Assembly: GCF_049994355.1 (NCBI RefSeq)
Contig: NZ_CP188257.1
Span: 4,698,091 to 4,762,090 of the forward strand
DNA: 64,000 bases
Direction of reading: 5' to 3'
Source of the DNA: Angustibacter sp049994355
Lineage (GTDB): Bacteria; Actinomycetota; Actinomycetes; Actinomycetales; Angustibacteraceae
This document shows, one piece after another, positions 52,231-60,713 of this stretch (the first letter of the stretch is position 1; each line of letters starts with the position of its first letter). The notes beneath the pieces were generated by a model that made no database searches, was not told the origin of the DNA, and worked only from the letters and a program-made list of their open reading frames with translations. Position numbers and translations under genes: made by a program.

Positions 52231-52853
52231 GCGAGGGCCCCACCCCTGACGACGACAGCCTCGACCGCTCCGACGCAGACCTCCTCGCGGCACACGTACA
52301 GGGGGACGCCGAGGCGTTCGCTGAGCTGGTCCGCCGGCACCAGAACCGCCTGTGGGCGGTGGCCGTACGCACCGTCGGCGACCGGGAGCTGGCCGCGGAC
52401 GCCGTCCAGGACGCGCTGATCTCCGCCTACCGGCGGGCCGCCAGCTACCGCGGCGAGGCCGCGGTCACCACCTGGCTGCACCGGATCGTGGTCAACGCCT
52501 GCCTGGACCTGCTGCGCCGGCAGGCGGCACGCCCGACGGTGGCGCTGCCCGAGCAGGAGCCTGCGGACCGCCGGGACTCGCACGCCAGCACTGAGGTCGC
52601 GGTCGACGTCCAGGCGGCGCTGAGCACGCTCCCCGAGCACCAGCGTCTCGCCCTGGTGCTGGTCGACATGCACGGGCTGTCGGTCAGCGAGGCCGCCGAG
52701 GTGCTCGGCGTCGCCGAAGGCACGATCAAGTCCCGCTGCGCGCGCGGCCGCGCCGCGCTGGCGCCACTGCTGAGGAACGACGGGAACCGATCAGCCGGTC
52801 CCGCCGTCCCAGTCAAGGAGCCAGCAAACGATGTCGAAGGAGAACGTGCGTGA
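52227..52853 (+). CDS. sigM: ECF RNA polymerase sigma factor SigM
   Basis: Extracytoplasmic-function sigma factor of 208 residues. Region 2 has DAEAFAELVRRHQNRLW and DAVQDALISAYRRAASYRG (about 27-80). Region 4 has LPEHQRLALVLVDMHGLSVSEAAEVLGV (about 134-161) for -35 recognition. The place next to murJ and trxB is that of mycobacterial SigM (Rv3911). The GTG start overlaps the pseudokinase stop, and the anti-sigma gene overlaps its end, so sigma and anti-sigma are made in step. It likely controls envelope or thiol stress genes including its own run. Confidence 0.93.
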   Translation: MSEGPTPDDDSLDRSDADLLAAHVQGDAEAFAELVRRHQNRLWAVAVRTVGDRELAADAVQDALISAYRRAASYRGEAAVTTWLHRIVVNACLDLLRRQAARPTVALPEQEPADRRDSHASTEVAVDVQAALSTLPEHQRLALVLVDMHGLSVSEAAEVLGVAEGTIKSRCARGRAALAPLLRNDGNRSAGPAVPVKEPANDVEGERA

Positions 52854-53737
52854 ACCACCCCGCACTCGACGCCTTCGGTGACCTCCAGGCGGCCGCCCGG
52901 GATCCACACGTCGCGAGCTGTACGCAGTGCCAGACCGAGCTCGCGACGCAGCAGCAGGTGCACGACCTGCTGGTGTCGCTGCCGGATCCTGGACCCGTGC
53001 CAGCAGAGGTCGTCGAGCGCATCGAGACCACCCTGCGTGACCTCGCCAGGGGTCCCCAGCACAGCACGGAGCCAGCCACAGTGCCCACCACAGTGCCCAA
53101 CCCAGTGCCCAGCACCGACGCCCCGACGCCCAGCACGGACGCCCCCGCGGCCGAGCTGACCGGCTCCGCCGAGCTGACCGGCTCCGCCGAGCTGACCGGC
53201 TCCGCCGCGACCGTCGTGCCGCTCCAGTCGGCTCCCAGCGCGCGCAGCCGCCGACCGCTGATGGCCGCGGCTGCGGCAGCCGTCGTCCTGCTGGGTGGTG
53301 GGTACGCGGCCAGCCAGCTGGTTCCGCAGGGCTCCTCGAGCGACTCCAGCAGCGCCGGCGCGGCCATGCAGGACAAATCCGCCTCGCAGGGCCTGGTCGG
53401 CGGGGCCGAAGGTGGCGCCAGGCCCATCGCCTCGGGCACGGACTACAGCCGAGCGAAGATCGCGGCCCAGATCGACCAGCAGCTCGGCAAGCCCGCCGAC
53501 TCGGCCGCCGGCGCGGCTGCCGGCCTGCTGGCCACCCCCGCAGGTCTGGCCGGGTGCCTGTCGGCCCTCGGCGCCCCGTCGGCGGTGCCGTCCTTCGTGG
53601 ACGTGGCCACCTTCGAGGGCAAGCCGGCCGCGGTCATCGTGCTGCCTGGCGAGGCCGGCGGACGCGAGATCTGGGTGGTCTCGCCGTCCTGCGCACCCGG
53701 CAAGGACGGCACGCGGTACTTCACCACCGTGCGCTGA
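52850..53737 (+). CDS. Anti-sigma factor for SigM, ZAS-type
   Basis: Membrane protein of 295 residues. A short zinc-type anti-sigma domain at the N-terminus has His20-X3-Cys24-X2-Cys27 (HVASCTQC). A Pro/Thr-rich linker with three AELTGS repeats (about 101-118) follows, then one transmembrane segment (about 137-158) and an outer domain with two Cys that could form a disulfide. This fits an anti-sigma factor holding SigM at the membrane. It corresponds in position to Rv3912. It overlaps sigM by GTGA. Confidence 0.85.
   Translation: MNHPALDAFGDLQAAARDPHVASCTQCQTELATQQQVHDLLVSLPDPGPVPAEVVERIETTLRDLARGPQHSTEPATVPTTVPNPVPSTDAPTPSTDAPAAELTGSAELTGSAELTGSAATVVPLQSAPSARSRRPLMAAAAAAVVLLGGGYAASQLVPQGSSSDSSSAGAAMQDKSASQGLVGGAEGGARPIASGTDYSRAKIAAQIDQQLGKPADSAAGAAAGLLATPAGLAGCLSALGAPSAVPSFVDVATFEGKPAAVIVLPGEAGGREIWVVSPSCAPGKDGTRYFTTVR
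53150..53203 (+). repeat. 18-bp tandem repeat in anti-sigma gene
   Basis: GCCGAGCTGACCGGCTCC is present three times in tandem, with no mismatch, and encodes AELTGS repeats in the linker between the anti-sigma domain and the membrane. Confidence 0.95.
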
Positions 53738-53816
53738 TCGCGGCGGGAACAACCCCGCCGTACGATTGCTTGACGAGGGTGCATCTGCGCACCCCGCACC
53801 TCCTGGAAGGCGATCT

Positions 53817-54794
53817 GTGAGCGACGACGTCCGAGACGTGATCATCATCGGATCCGGACCTGCCGGCTACACCGCCGCCGTCTACGCGGCACGGGCGAAC
53901 CTCAACCCGCTGGTCTTCGAGGGCTCCGTGACGTTCGGTGGCGCCCTGATGAACACGACCGACGTGGAGAACTACCCCGGCTTCCGCGACGGCATCATGG
54001 GCCCGGAGCTCATGGAGAACATGCGCGCCCAGGCCGAGCGGTTCGGTGCCGAACTGGTGACCGACGACGTCGTCGAGGCGAACCTGGCCGGCGACGTCAA
54101 GACCGTGGTCACCGGCAACGGCAAGACCCACTCGGCCCGCGCGGTGATCCTGGCGACCGGTTCGGCCTACCGCGAGATCGGCCTGGAGAACGAGAAGCGG
54201 CTCTCCGGCCGCGGCGTCTCCTGGTGCGCGACCTGCGACGGGTTCTTCTTCCGCGACCAGGACATCGTGGTCGTCGGCGGCGGGGACTCGGCGATGGAGG
54301 AGGCGACCTTCCTGACGAAGTTCGCGAAGTCGGTGACCGTGGTGCACCGGCGCGACGAGCTGCGCGCCTCCAAGGTGATGCAGGACCGCGCGAACGCCAA
54401 CGACAAGATCAGCTTCCGCTGGAACAGTGAGGTCACCGACGTGCTCGGTGAGAACAAGGTCAACGGCCTCCAAGTGCGCGACACCGTCAACGGAGACGTC
54501 GGCGAACTCCCGGTGACCGGCCTGTTCGTGGCGATCGGCCACGACCCGCGCACCGAGCTCTTCGCGGACCAGATCGACCTGACGCCGGAGGGCTTCGTGG
54601 CGGTCGACGGGCGCAGCTCGCGCACCTCGCTGCCCGGCGTCTTCGCCTGCGGCGACGTGGTGGACCACGAGTACATGCAGGCCGTCACGGCCGCCGGCTC
54701 GGGTTGCGTAGCCGCCCTGGACGCCGAGCGCTACCTCGCCGACCTGGCGGACGTCCCCGTCCCTGCCCGCGAGGAAGCCGTCGCCACCGTCTGA
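53817..54794 (+). CDS. trxB: Thioredoxin reductase
   Basis: Reduces thioredoxin with NADPH, 325 residues. FAD-binding IIGSGPAGYTAA (about 10-21), the redox pair Cys137-X2-Cys140 (WCATCDG), NADPH-binding VVGGGDSAMEEA (about 150-161) and VFACGDVVD near the C-terminus are all present. The start GTG at 53817 has GGAAGG about seven bases upstream. A -10-like TACGAT at 53761-53766 suggests a promoter of its own inside the run. It pairs with trxA downstream. Confidence 0.95.
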   Translation: MSDDVRDVIIIGSGPAGYTAAVYAARANLNPLVFEGSVTFGGALMNTTDVENYPGFRDGIMGPELMENMRAQAERFGAELVTDDVVEANLAGDVKTVVTGNGKTHSARAVILATGSAYREIGLENEKRLSGRGVSWCATCDGFFFRDQDIVVVGGGDSAMEEATFLTKFAKSVTVVHRRDELRASKVMQDRANANDKISFRWNSEVTDVLGENKVNGLQVRDTVNGDVGELPVTGLFVAIGHDPRTELFADQIDLTPEGFVAVDGRSSRTSLPGVFACGDVVDHEYMQAVTAAGSGCVAALDAERYLADLADVPVPAREEAVATV

Positions 54795-54871
54795 GCGTCG
54801 GACCTTTGGCCTAGCGTTCCCCCCAGAGCACCTCGACCCGCGAACACCGCACCGACCGAAAGGGGCCTGTG

Positions 54872-55195
54872 ATGGCCACCCGTGAGACCACCGACGCCAC
54901 CTTCGACCAGGACGTCCTGGCCAACGACAAGCCCGTGCTGGTCGACTTCTGGGCGCCCTGGTGCGGCCCGTGCCGCGCCGTCTCCCCGATCCTGGACGAG
55001 ATCGCCGGCGAGCATGCCGACCGGATCGACATCGTCAAGATCAACACCGACGAGAACCCGCAGATCGCGGCCCGCTACGGCGTGACCGGTCTGCCGACGA
55101 TGAACGTCTACGTCAAGGGTGAGCTGGTCAAGTCGATCACCGGCGCTCGTCCGAAGCCGATGATCGTCCGCGAGCTGGCCGACTTCATCGGCTGA
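54872..55195 (+). CDS. trxA: Thioredoxin
   Basis: Cytosolic dithiol reductant of 107 residues, usual length. The active site WCGPC is at 30-34, and the cis-proline motif GLPTMNVY is near 73-80. AAAGGGG precedes the ATG at 54872 by six bases; a GTG directly in front (54869) is a possible alternative. It is 77 bases downstream of trxB. Confidence 0.96.
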   Translation: MATRETTDATFDQDVLANDKPVLVDFWAPWCGPCRAVSPILDEIAGEHADRIDIVKINTDENPQIAARYGVTGLPTMNVYVKGELVKSITGARPKPMIVRELADFIG

Positions 55196-55296
55196 GCACC
55201 CTTCTGCCGGCTGAGCACACTCCTGCCGGCGCCCGCTCGGCGGGCTACCATCTCTCGCAGTGCCAGGGGCGACCGACGAGCCAGCAGGGGGTGACG

Positions 55297-56445
55297 ATGG
55301 CGGCGTCCGCGATGCGAGTCGGAGACGTCGGGCCGCTGGTGCGTGCCGTGCGCGAGCGCCTGGTGGCCACCGGCGACCTGCCCAGCTCGGCGGCGTCGTC
55401 GGAGGTCTTCGACGGCGACGTGGAACGAGCGGTCCGGGCGTTCCAGCAGCGCCGCGGCATGCTCGTGGACGGCGTCGTCGGGGCGCAGACCTACCGCTCG
55501 CTGGACGGCGCGCGCTGGCTGCTCGGTGACCGCATCCTGATGCACACTCCCGGCCACCTGATGGCTGGTGACGACGTCGGAGCGCTCCAGGAGCGTCTGC
55601 TGGGCCTCGGCTATCCGTGTGGGCGGGTCGACGCGGTGTTCGGCGCCAACACCGACTCCGCGCTGCGTGACTTCCAGCGCGGGATCGGCCTGCGCCCGGA
55701 CGGCCTGGCCGGCCCGCACACCCTGCGCGCTCTGAGCCAGATTGCCCGCTCGGTAACCGGTGGCGCCCCCCACGCGCTGCGCGAGGCCGACCGGGTGCGC
55801 TCGGCCGGCACCAGCCTGCGCGGTCGCGTCGTGGTGCTCGACCCCGGCCACTCCACTGCCGACCCGGGTGGTGTCGCCGGTGAGCTGCGCGAGTCCGACA
55901 TCACTCTCGACCTGGCGCGCCGTGTCGAAGGGCGACTGGCCGCGGTCGGGGTGCAGGTCGTGCTCACCCGCGGGCTCACCGGTGACCCGACGCAGCTGGA
56001 GCGGGCCGACCTGGCCAACTCGCTGAACGCCGACCTGGTGCTTTCACTGCACTGCGAGTCGCTGCGGCAGTCCCCGCAGGCGCACGGCGTTGCGACGTAC
56101 TTCTACGGCAGCCCGGCGCGGGGTGGCGCCTGGTCGGCGACCGGGGAGCAGTTGGCGTCCCTGGTGCAGCGCGAGATCGTCGCACGCACCGACCTGCTGG
56201 ACTGCCGGACGCACCCGCGCACGTGGGACATCCTGCGACACACCGTGATGCCGGCGGTGCGCGTGGAGGTCGGCCACCTGAGCCACCCCGGCGACGCCGC
56301 GCGGCTGGGCGACCCGGCTTTCCGCGACACGGTGTCAGAGGCCGTGGTCGTCGCCGTCCAGCGGGTCTACCTCGGTGAGACCGACGACAGCACCACCGGC
56401 ACGCTGAACGTCGCCGACGTGATGGCCCGCGCCCACCAGTTCTGA
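55297..56445 (+). CDS. cwlM: CwlM-like N-acetylmuramoyl-L-alanine amidase with two peptidoglycan-binding domains
   Basis: 382 residues: two PG_binding_1 repeats (about 10-70 and 85-150; each with a VDGVVGAQTYRSL-like motif) followed by an Amidase_3 domain (about 180-365). The zinc and catalytic residues appear present: His in DPGHS, Glu in LRESDITL, His in LSLHCES and Glu in VEVGHLSH. There is no signal peptide. In mycobacteria the homologue CwlM stays in the cytoplasm and regulates MurA. The position after trxA is the same. The ATG at 55297 follows an AGGGGGT site. Confidence 0.92.
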   Translation: MAASAMRVGDVGPLVRAVRERLVATGDLPSSAASSEVFDGDVERAVRAFQQRRGMLVDGVVGAQTYRSLDGARWLLGDRILMHTPGHLMAGDDVGALQERLLGLGYPCGRVDAVFGANTDSALRDFQRGIGLRPDGLAGPHTLRALSQIARSVTGGAPHALREADRVRSAGTSLRGRVVVLDPGHSTADPGGVAGELRESDITLDLARRVEGRLAAVGVQVVLTRGLTGDPTQLERADLANSLNADLVLSLHCESLRQSPQAHGVATYFYGSPARGGAWSATGEQLASLVQREIVARTDLLDCRTHPRTWDILRHTVMPAVRVEVGHLSHPGDAARLGDPAFRDTVSEAVVVAVQRVYLGETDDSTTGTLNVADVMARAHQF

Positions 56446-56489
56446 CCTGATGGGCCAAACCCGTTGTGCTGCAACGGTTCCGGGCTAGA

Positions 56490-57134
56490 TCACGACCCGC
56501 TCAGGACGGGCTGGCGCACTGTGCCGAGCAGCCGCTCGATGGCCTGCTCAACGTCCTCACGCCAGGACAGCGTGGTGCGCAGGTCGAGCCGCAGCCGCGG
56601 ATGGCGGTAGTGCGGTCGGACCGTCTTGAACCCGACGCTGCGCAGGAAGTCCGCGGGCAGCAGGCAGCCCGGTGCGGCGGCGTACCGGTCCCCCTCCGGT
56701 GGCTCGCCGCCCTCCAGCCCGAACGCCTCGATGGCCCGCACTCCCCTGCGGGTCAGGTCCTTGGCCACACCCTGGACGAGCATCCGGCCGATGCCTCCGC
56801 CGGTGAACTCATCGAGCACCCGCCCGGTGATCAGCAGCACGGCGTCGCCGCTGACCGGAGCGGTCGGGAAGGCCACCGCCCGGGGGACCAGGTGCGCGGG
56901 TGCGTAGAGCAGGTAGCCGGCCGGGACGTCGTCGACGTAGGCCAGCCGACCGACGGACCCCCACTCCAGCAGCGCGGCCGACAGCCACGCCTCCTTCTCG
57001 AACTCGGTGTCCCCCGTGCGCCGGGCCTGACTGGCAGCGACAGGTGAGAGCTCCCAGAACACGCACGAACGGCACGGGGTCGGCAGGTCCGAGAGCGAGT
57101 CCAGCGTCAGGGGCTCGAGCCTGCGGCCAGTCAT
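56490..57134 (-). CDS. GNAT family N-acetyltransferase
   Basis: 214 residues. A GNAT core is visible: LLITGRVLDEFTGGGIGRMLVQGVAKDL (about 99-126) with the acetyl-CoA motif GGGIGR, and LRSVGFKTVRPH near 163-174. N-terminal Cys (TPCRSCVFWEL) may bind metal. It is in the position of mycobacterial Rv3916c, convergent with cwlM and upstream of parB. Substrate unknown. Confidence 0.85.
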   Translation of the reverse strand: MTGRRLEPLTLDSLSDLPTPCRSCVFWELSPVAASQARRTGDTEFEKEAWLSAALLEWGSVGRLAYVDDVPAGYLLYAPAHLVPRAVAFPTAPVSGDAVLLITGRVLDEFTGGGIGRMLVQGVAKDLTRRGVRAIEAFGLEGGEPPEGDRYAAAPGCLLPADFLRSVGFKTVRPHYRHPRLRLDLRTTLSWREDVEQAIERLLGTVRQPVLSGS

Positions 57135-57158
57135 GGACGTCGCGAGGTCACGAAGGGC

Positions 57159-57419
57159 TCACCTGGAGCCCTCAGGCTCCGGCGTCCGGACGTCGGCGGG
57201 CGTTCGCTGGCGGCCGGGCATCAGGCGGAGGTCGAGCTCCACCGGCAACTCGATCCGCTCGGGCACCGGGGCCTCATAGCCCCCGGCAGGCACCGGACGA
57301 CGTCGCGGCAGCACCCAGGCGGCCACGTACCCCAGCAGCAGCCCGAGCATCAGCCCCCCAGCCGCGTTCCGCATCAGGGCTGCGGGGCCCCGGTGGCGGC
57401 GACGGACGTCTTCGCGCAT
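57159..57419 (-). CDS. Small membrane protein between parB and GNAT gene
   Basis: 86 residues if started at the ATG 57419, which has AGGAAG right upstream. A longer start at 57452 falls inside a -10-like TACGAT and is less likely. One hydrophobic segment (about 17-37, with GLMLGLLLGYVAAWVL) follows a basic N-terminus; the rest is Pro/Arg-rich. No family recognised. Confidence 0.65.
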   Translation of the reverse strand: MREDVRRRHRGPAALMRNAAGGLMLGLLLGYVAAWVLPRRRPVPAGGYEAPVPERIELPVELDLRLMPGRQRTPADVRTPEPEGSR

Positions 57420-57498
57420 GCTTCCTCCCGATGGCTGCGCCGACTCGGGCATCGTACGACCGGCCGCCGCCCGCCGGAAGGGTCCAGCCCGGTGACTG

Positions 57499-58620
57499 CT
57501 ACGAGCTCGCCTGGTCTCCGGCGACGAAGGCGGCGTCGCCCGGGGCGAGCAGGGCGACGATCCGGTTCAGATCCTCGACGCTGGCGAACTCCACGCTGAG
57601 CCGGCCCTTGCGCCGTCCCAGCGAGATCTGCACGCGGGTGTCGAAGCGGTCCGAGAGCCGCTCGGCGAGCTCGTCCAGCTCGCCGTGGCGGGCCCCGGCG
57701 CGCGGACGCTTGGCCCGAACCGGCTTCTCCTCGTCGCCACCCAGGGCGACGATCTCCTCGACGGCTCGCACCGAGAGGCCCTCGGCCACGATCCGCTGGG
57801 CCAGCCGCTCGATCGCGGCACCGTCCTGCAGGCCGAGCAGGGCACGGGCGTGGCCAGCGCTGAGCACCCCGGCCGCCAGGCGGCGCTGCACCAACGGGGG
57901 CAGCTTGAGCAGTCGCAGGGTGTTCGAGATCTGTGGGCGCGAGCGGCCGATGCGCGTCGCGAGCTCCTCGTGCGTGCAGCCGAAGTCCTCGAGCAGCTGG
58001 TTGTATGCGGCTGCCTCCTCCAGCGGGTTCAGCTGGCTGCGGTGCAGGTTCTCCAGCAGTGCATCGCGCAGGAGGTCGTCGTCCGCGGTCTCGCGGATGA
58101 TCGCCGGCACCGTCTCGAGCCCGGCCGCCTGGCTGGCCCGCCAGCGACGCTCGCCCATGATCAGCTCGTAGCGGTCGCCATGACCGTCGATCGGACGAAC
58201 CACGATCGGCTGGAGCACACCGATCTCGCGCACTGAGTGCACGAGCTCGTTCATGTCCTCCTCGTTGAAGACCGACCGGGGCTGACGCGGGTTCGGCGTG
58301 ATGGCATCGACCGGCACCTCGGCAAAGGTCGCCCCCGGCACCGGCAAGAGGCCTTCGGTCGACGTTTCACGGGAAACATCGGTTTCACGGGAAACATCAG
58401 CCGCAGCAGTTGCCTGTTGGTCGGCGGAGTCGGCGTCACCGGACATCGCCTCCGGAGCCGTCCCGTCCTCCTCGTCGAGGACAGCGACCGCGGAAGCCAC
58501 TGCACCGGCGTCCCGCCCGGGGAAGAACACGTCGACCGGACGGTCACCGCCGGTCGAGTTGGAGCTGGAGGGGATCAGGGCACCGAGCCCACGTCCCAGG
58601 CCCCGTCGCTTCTCACTCAC
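57499..58620 (-). CDS. parB: Chromosome partitioning protein ParB
   Basis: Binds parS and spreads along origin-proximal DNA, 373 residues. N-terminal RGLGRGLGALI is the ParA-interacting motif. The ParB/Noc CTP-binding domain has NPRQPR and GERRWRAS (about 113 to 165), and the helix-turn-helix lies near EELATRIGRSRPQISNTLRLL (about 223-243). The C-terminal dimerisation part ends in the usual LNRIVALL. Between about residues 75 and 87 the peptide DVSRETDVSRET is encoded by two parS-like sites. The GTG start overlaps the parA stop. Confidence 0.95.
   Translation of the reverse strand: MSEKRRGLGRGLGALIPSSSNSTGGDRPVDVFFPGRDAGAVASAVAVLDEEDGTAPEAMSGDADSADQQATAAADVSRETDVSRETSTEGLLPVPGATFAEVPVDAITPNPRQPRSVFNEEDMNELVHSVREIGVLQPIVVRPIDGHGDRYELIMGERRWRASQAAGLETVPAIIRETADDDLLRDALLENLHRSQLNPLEEAAAYNQLLEDFGCTHEELATRIGRSRPQISNTLRLLKLPPLVQRRLAAGVLSAGHARALLGLQDGAAIERLAQRIVAEGLSVRAVEEIVALGGDEEKPVRAKRPRAGARHGELDELAERLSDRFDTRVQISLGRRKGRLSVEFASVEDLNRIVALLAPGDAAFVAGDQASS
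58363..58396. promoter_or_regulatory. Two parS-like sites inside parB
   Basis: GTTTCACGGGAAAC occurs at 58364-58377 and 58382-58395, 18 bp apart. It matches the parS consensus TGTTTCACGTGAAACA except at one central base (CACGGG for CACGTG). Both are read in the same frame as DVSRET. Confidence 0.75.
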
Positions 58621-59858
58621 GCGTCAGTTCCCTTTCGTCGTCCCCGGTCGGCGAGCTCCTTGGCCGCCTCGAGGTAGGTCAGCGCCCCGCTGGAGCCGGG
58701 GTCGTAGGTCATCACGGTCTGGCCGTGGCTGGGTGCCTCGGAGATGCGCACCGACCGCGGGATGCTCGTGCGGAGCACCACCTCGGGGAAGTGCTCCCGC
58801 ACCTGCTCGGCGACGTCGGCGGAAAGCCGGGTCCGCGCGTCGTACATCGTCAGCAGGATCGTCGACACGTGCAGGTCAGGGTTGAGGTGCGCCTTGATCA
58901 GCTCGATGTTGCGCAGCAGCTGGGACAGTCCCTCGAGCGCGTAGTACTCGCACTGGATCGGGATGAACACCTCGCGGGCCGCCACGAACGCGTTCACGGT
59001 CAGCAGGCCCAAGGAGGGCGGGCAGTCGACGAGCACGTAGTCGATGCGCTCCTCCCCCGCTTCGACGCGAGCCGTGAGGTAGGCGCTGAGCGCCCGCAGC
59101 AGCCGGGACTCGCGGGCGACCAGCGAGACAAGCTCGATCTCGGCGCCGGCCAGGTCGATGGTCGCTGGTACGCACCAGAGGTTCGGTACGTCCGGGCACT
59201 CCTGAACGGCGTCAGCGAGCGGCATCCCGTCGACTAGCACGTCGTAGATGCTGGGCACCTCGCTGTGATGCGGGATGCCGAGCGCCGTGGAGGCGTTGCC
59301 CTGCGGGTCGATGTCCAGCACCAGCACGCGCAAGCCGGACATGGCAAGGGCCGCCGCCAGGTTCACCGTCGTGGTGGTCTTGCCCACGCCACCCTTCTGG
59401 TTGGCGACGGTGAGCACCCTGGTGTGCTCCGGCACCGGCAACTGCTGGCCGTGCAGCGCGAGCCGGCGGCGGGCGTCGTGAGCGACCTCTTGCGCGAGCG
59501 GGGTGTCGTCGTCCGAGGTGGGGATCGCACTGGCGATCTCGTCGGCCATCAGGTCCACCCGGACGACTCCCTGCGAGACCGCAGCCGGGATCGCCTCGCC
59601 GGATGCCGGCCGTACGGCAACCGGTGGTGCGCCGGCCGCTGGCGTCTCGGGGCCAGTCGACGTCGTCATCGTCGTGGTAACTGCCGATGTTTCACGGGAA
59701 ACATCGGCGCCTCCCGGACGGCTGGCGCCCGGCCAGCCAAGCGAAGAGGAACGCAGGGCCACGACCTCGTGGTGGACGCCTTCGGGGACTGACGGACCGT
59801 CCGGCCAGCCAAGTCCGGTGGTCGACGGCACACGCGTCGACATCGGCTCGGTGGTCAC
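58617..59858 (-). CDS. parA: Chromosome partitioning ATPase ParA
   Basis: Walker-type ATPase that moves ParB-parS complexes, 413 residues. The ATPase domain begins about residue 147 with VLTVANQKGGVGKTTTTVN (deviant Walker A), then DIDPQGNAST and VLVDCPPSLG. The first 140 residues form a long, poorly conserved extension rich in Ser, Thr, Pro and Ala, unusual for ParA; it contains DVSRET, encoded by a parS-like site at 59688-59703. GTG start with GGAGG upstream. The stop overlaps parB (GTGA). Confidence 0.95.
   Translation of the reverse strand: MTTEPMSTRVPSTTGLGWPDGPSVPEGVHHEVVALRSSSLGWPGASRPGGADVSRETSAVTTTMTTSTGPETPAAGAPPVAVRPASGEAIPAAVSQGVVRVDLMADEIASAIPTSDDDTPLAQEVAHDARRRLALHGQQLPVPEHTRVLTVANQKGGVGKTTTTVNLAAALAMSGLRVLVLDIDPQGNASTALGIPHHSEVPSIYDVLVDGMPLADAVQECPDVPNLWCVPATIDLAGAEIELVSLVARESRLLRALSAYLTARVEAGEERIDYVLVDCPPSLGLLTVNAFVAAREVFIPIQCEYYALEGLSQLLRNIELIKAHLNPDLHVSTILLTMYDARTRLSADVAEQVREHFPEVVLRTSIPRSVRISEAPSHGQTVMTYDPGSSGALTYLEAAKELADRGRRKGTDA
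59688..59703. promoter_or_regulatory. parS-like site inside parA
   Basis: TGTTTCACGGGAAACA, the same variant as in parB and jag, lies in the 5' part of parA and is translated as DVSRET. Confidence 0.75.
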
Positions 59859-59954
59859 GCTGGGCCTCCACGAGATTGGGATCGGGGTTCAGTGTCCCTC
59901 ATCGGGACGTCATAGGTGGACGGTGTCTCTCTCATCCTCCGCCTCTGCTTCTGA

Positions 59955-60686
59955 CTATCGGGGACGGCGCGCCTGCTTCTTCGGCTTCTTCTTCGACGCG
60001 CCCGGTCGTCCGTTGAGATCGGGCAGGTCGCCGGCTCCGCGGTCGATCCGGACCACCAGCGTCGGTTCGTCCAGCAAGCCGTCACCGGCCTGCACGACCT
60101 GAGCTGTGCAGTCCGCTCGGGTGAGCAGATCGGTCACCCCGTCGAGCTCCTCCTGGGCGGACCGTCCCTTGATGGCCAGCATGGAGCCATTCGCGTCGAG
60201 CAGCGGCAGTCCCCAGTGGGCCAGGCGCTCCAGTGGAGCGACGGCCCGTGCGGTCACGAACGGGGCGCTCAGCTCACCGGCCAGGTCCTCCGCCCGCGCA
60301 CGGCGAACGGTCACCCGATCGGTCAGCTCCAGGTCCTGCACCACTACCTCGAGCCACACCACCCGCCGGAGCAGCGGTTCGACCAGGACGACCTCGAGAT
60401 CCGGGCGACGGACCGCGAGCGTGATGCCGGGAAGACCGGCGCCCGAGCCGATGTCGATCACCCTGCCGCCTTCAGGCAGCAGGTCGGTCAGCACCGCGCA
60501 GTTCACCACGTGCCGCTCCCACAGCCGCGGGACCTCGCGGGGCCCGATCAGACCATGGGTGACGCCTGTGGTGCTGAGGTGGGTGGCATAACGCTCCGCC
60601 AGCCCGAGGCGATCACCGAAGACCGCGACAGCCGCCGGTGTGGGTGGCGGCAGTGGTTCCGGTTCAACGGCCTCGTCAGGTTTCAC
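59955..60686 (-). CDS. rsmG: 16S rRNA (guanine-N7) methyltransferase RsmG (GidB)
   Basis: Methylates N7 of G527 in 16S rRNA, 243 residues. The AdoMet motif DIGSGAGLPGI is at about 78-88, and LWERHVVNCAVL (about 55-66) and ARAVAPLERLAHW (about 147-159) are conserved. The C-terminus is basic (KKKPKKQARRPR). The GTG start at 60686 lies inside a parS-like site. It is between parA and jag, as in most actinomycetes. Loss of this gene gives low-level streptomycin resistance in several bacteria. Confidence 0.94.
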   Translation of the reverse strand: MKPDEAVEPEPLPPPTPAAVAVFGDRLGLAERYATHLSTTGVTHGLIGPREVPRLWERHVVNCAVLTDLLPEGGRVIDIGSGAGLPGITLAVRRPDLEVVLVEPLLRRVVWLEVVVQDLELTDRVTVRRARAEDLAGELSAPFVTARAVAPLERLAHWGLPLLDANGSMLAIKGRSAQEELDGVTDLLTRADCTAQVVQAGDGLLDEPTLVVRIDRGAGDLPDLNGRPGASKKKPKKQARRPR

Positions 60687-60709
60687 GTGGAACGTGTTTC
60701 ACGTGGAAC
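60680..60709. promoter_or_regulatory. Two canonical parS sites at rsmG start
   Basis: GTTTCACGTGGAAC occurs at 60680-60693 and 60696-60709. It is the complement of the B. subtilis-type parS core GTTCCACGTGAAAC. They lie at the start of rsmG, in the 27-base spacer to jag. Confidence 0.85.
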
Positions 60710-60713
60710 GAGA

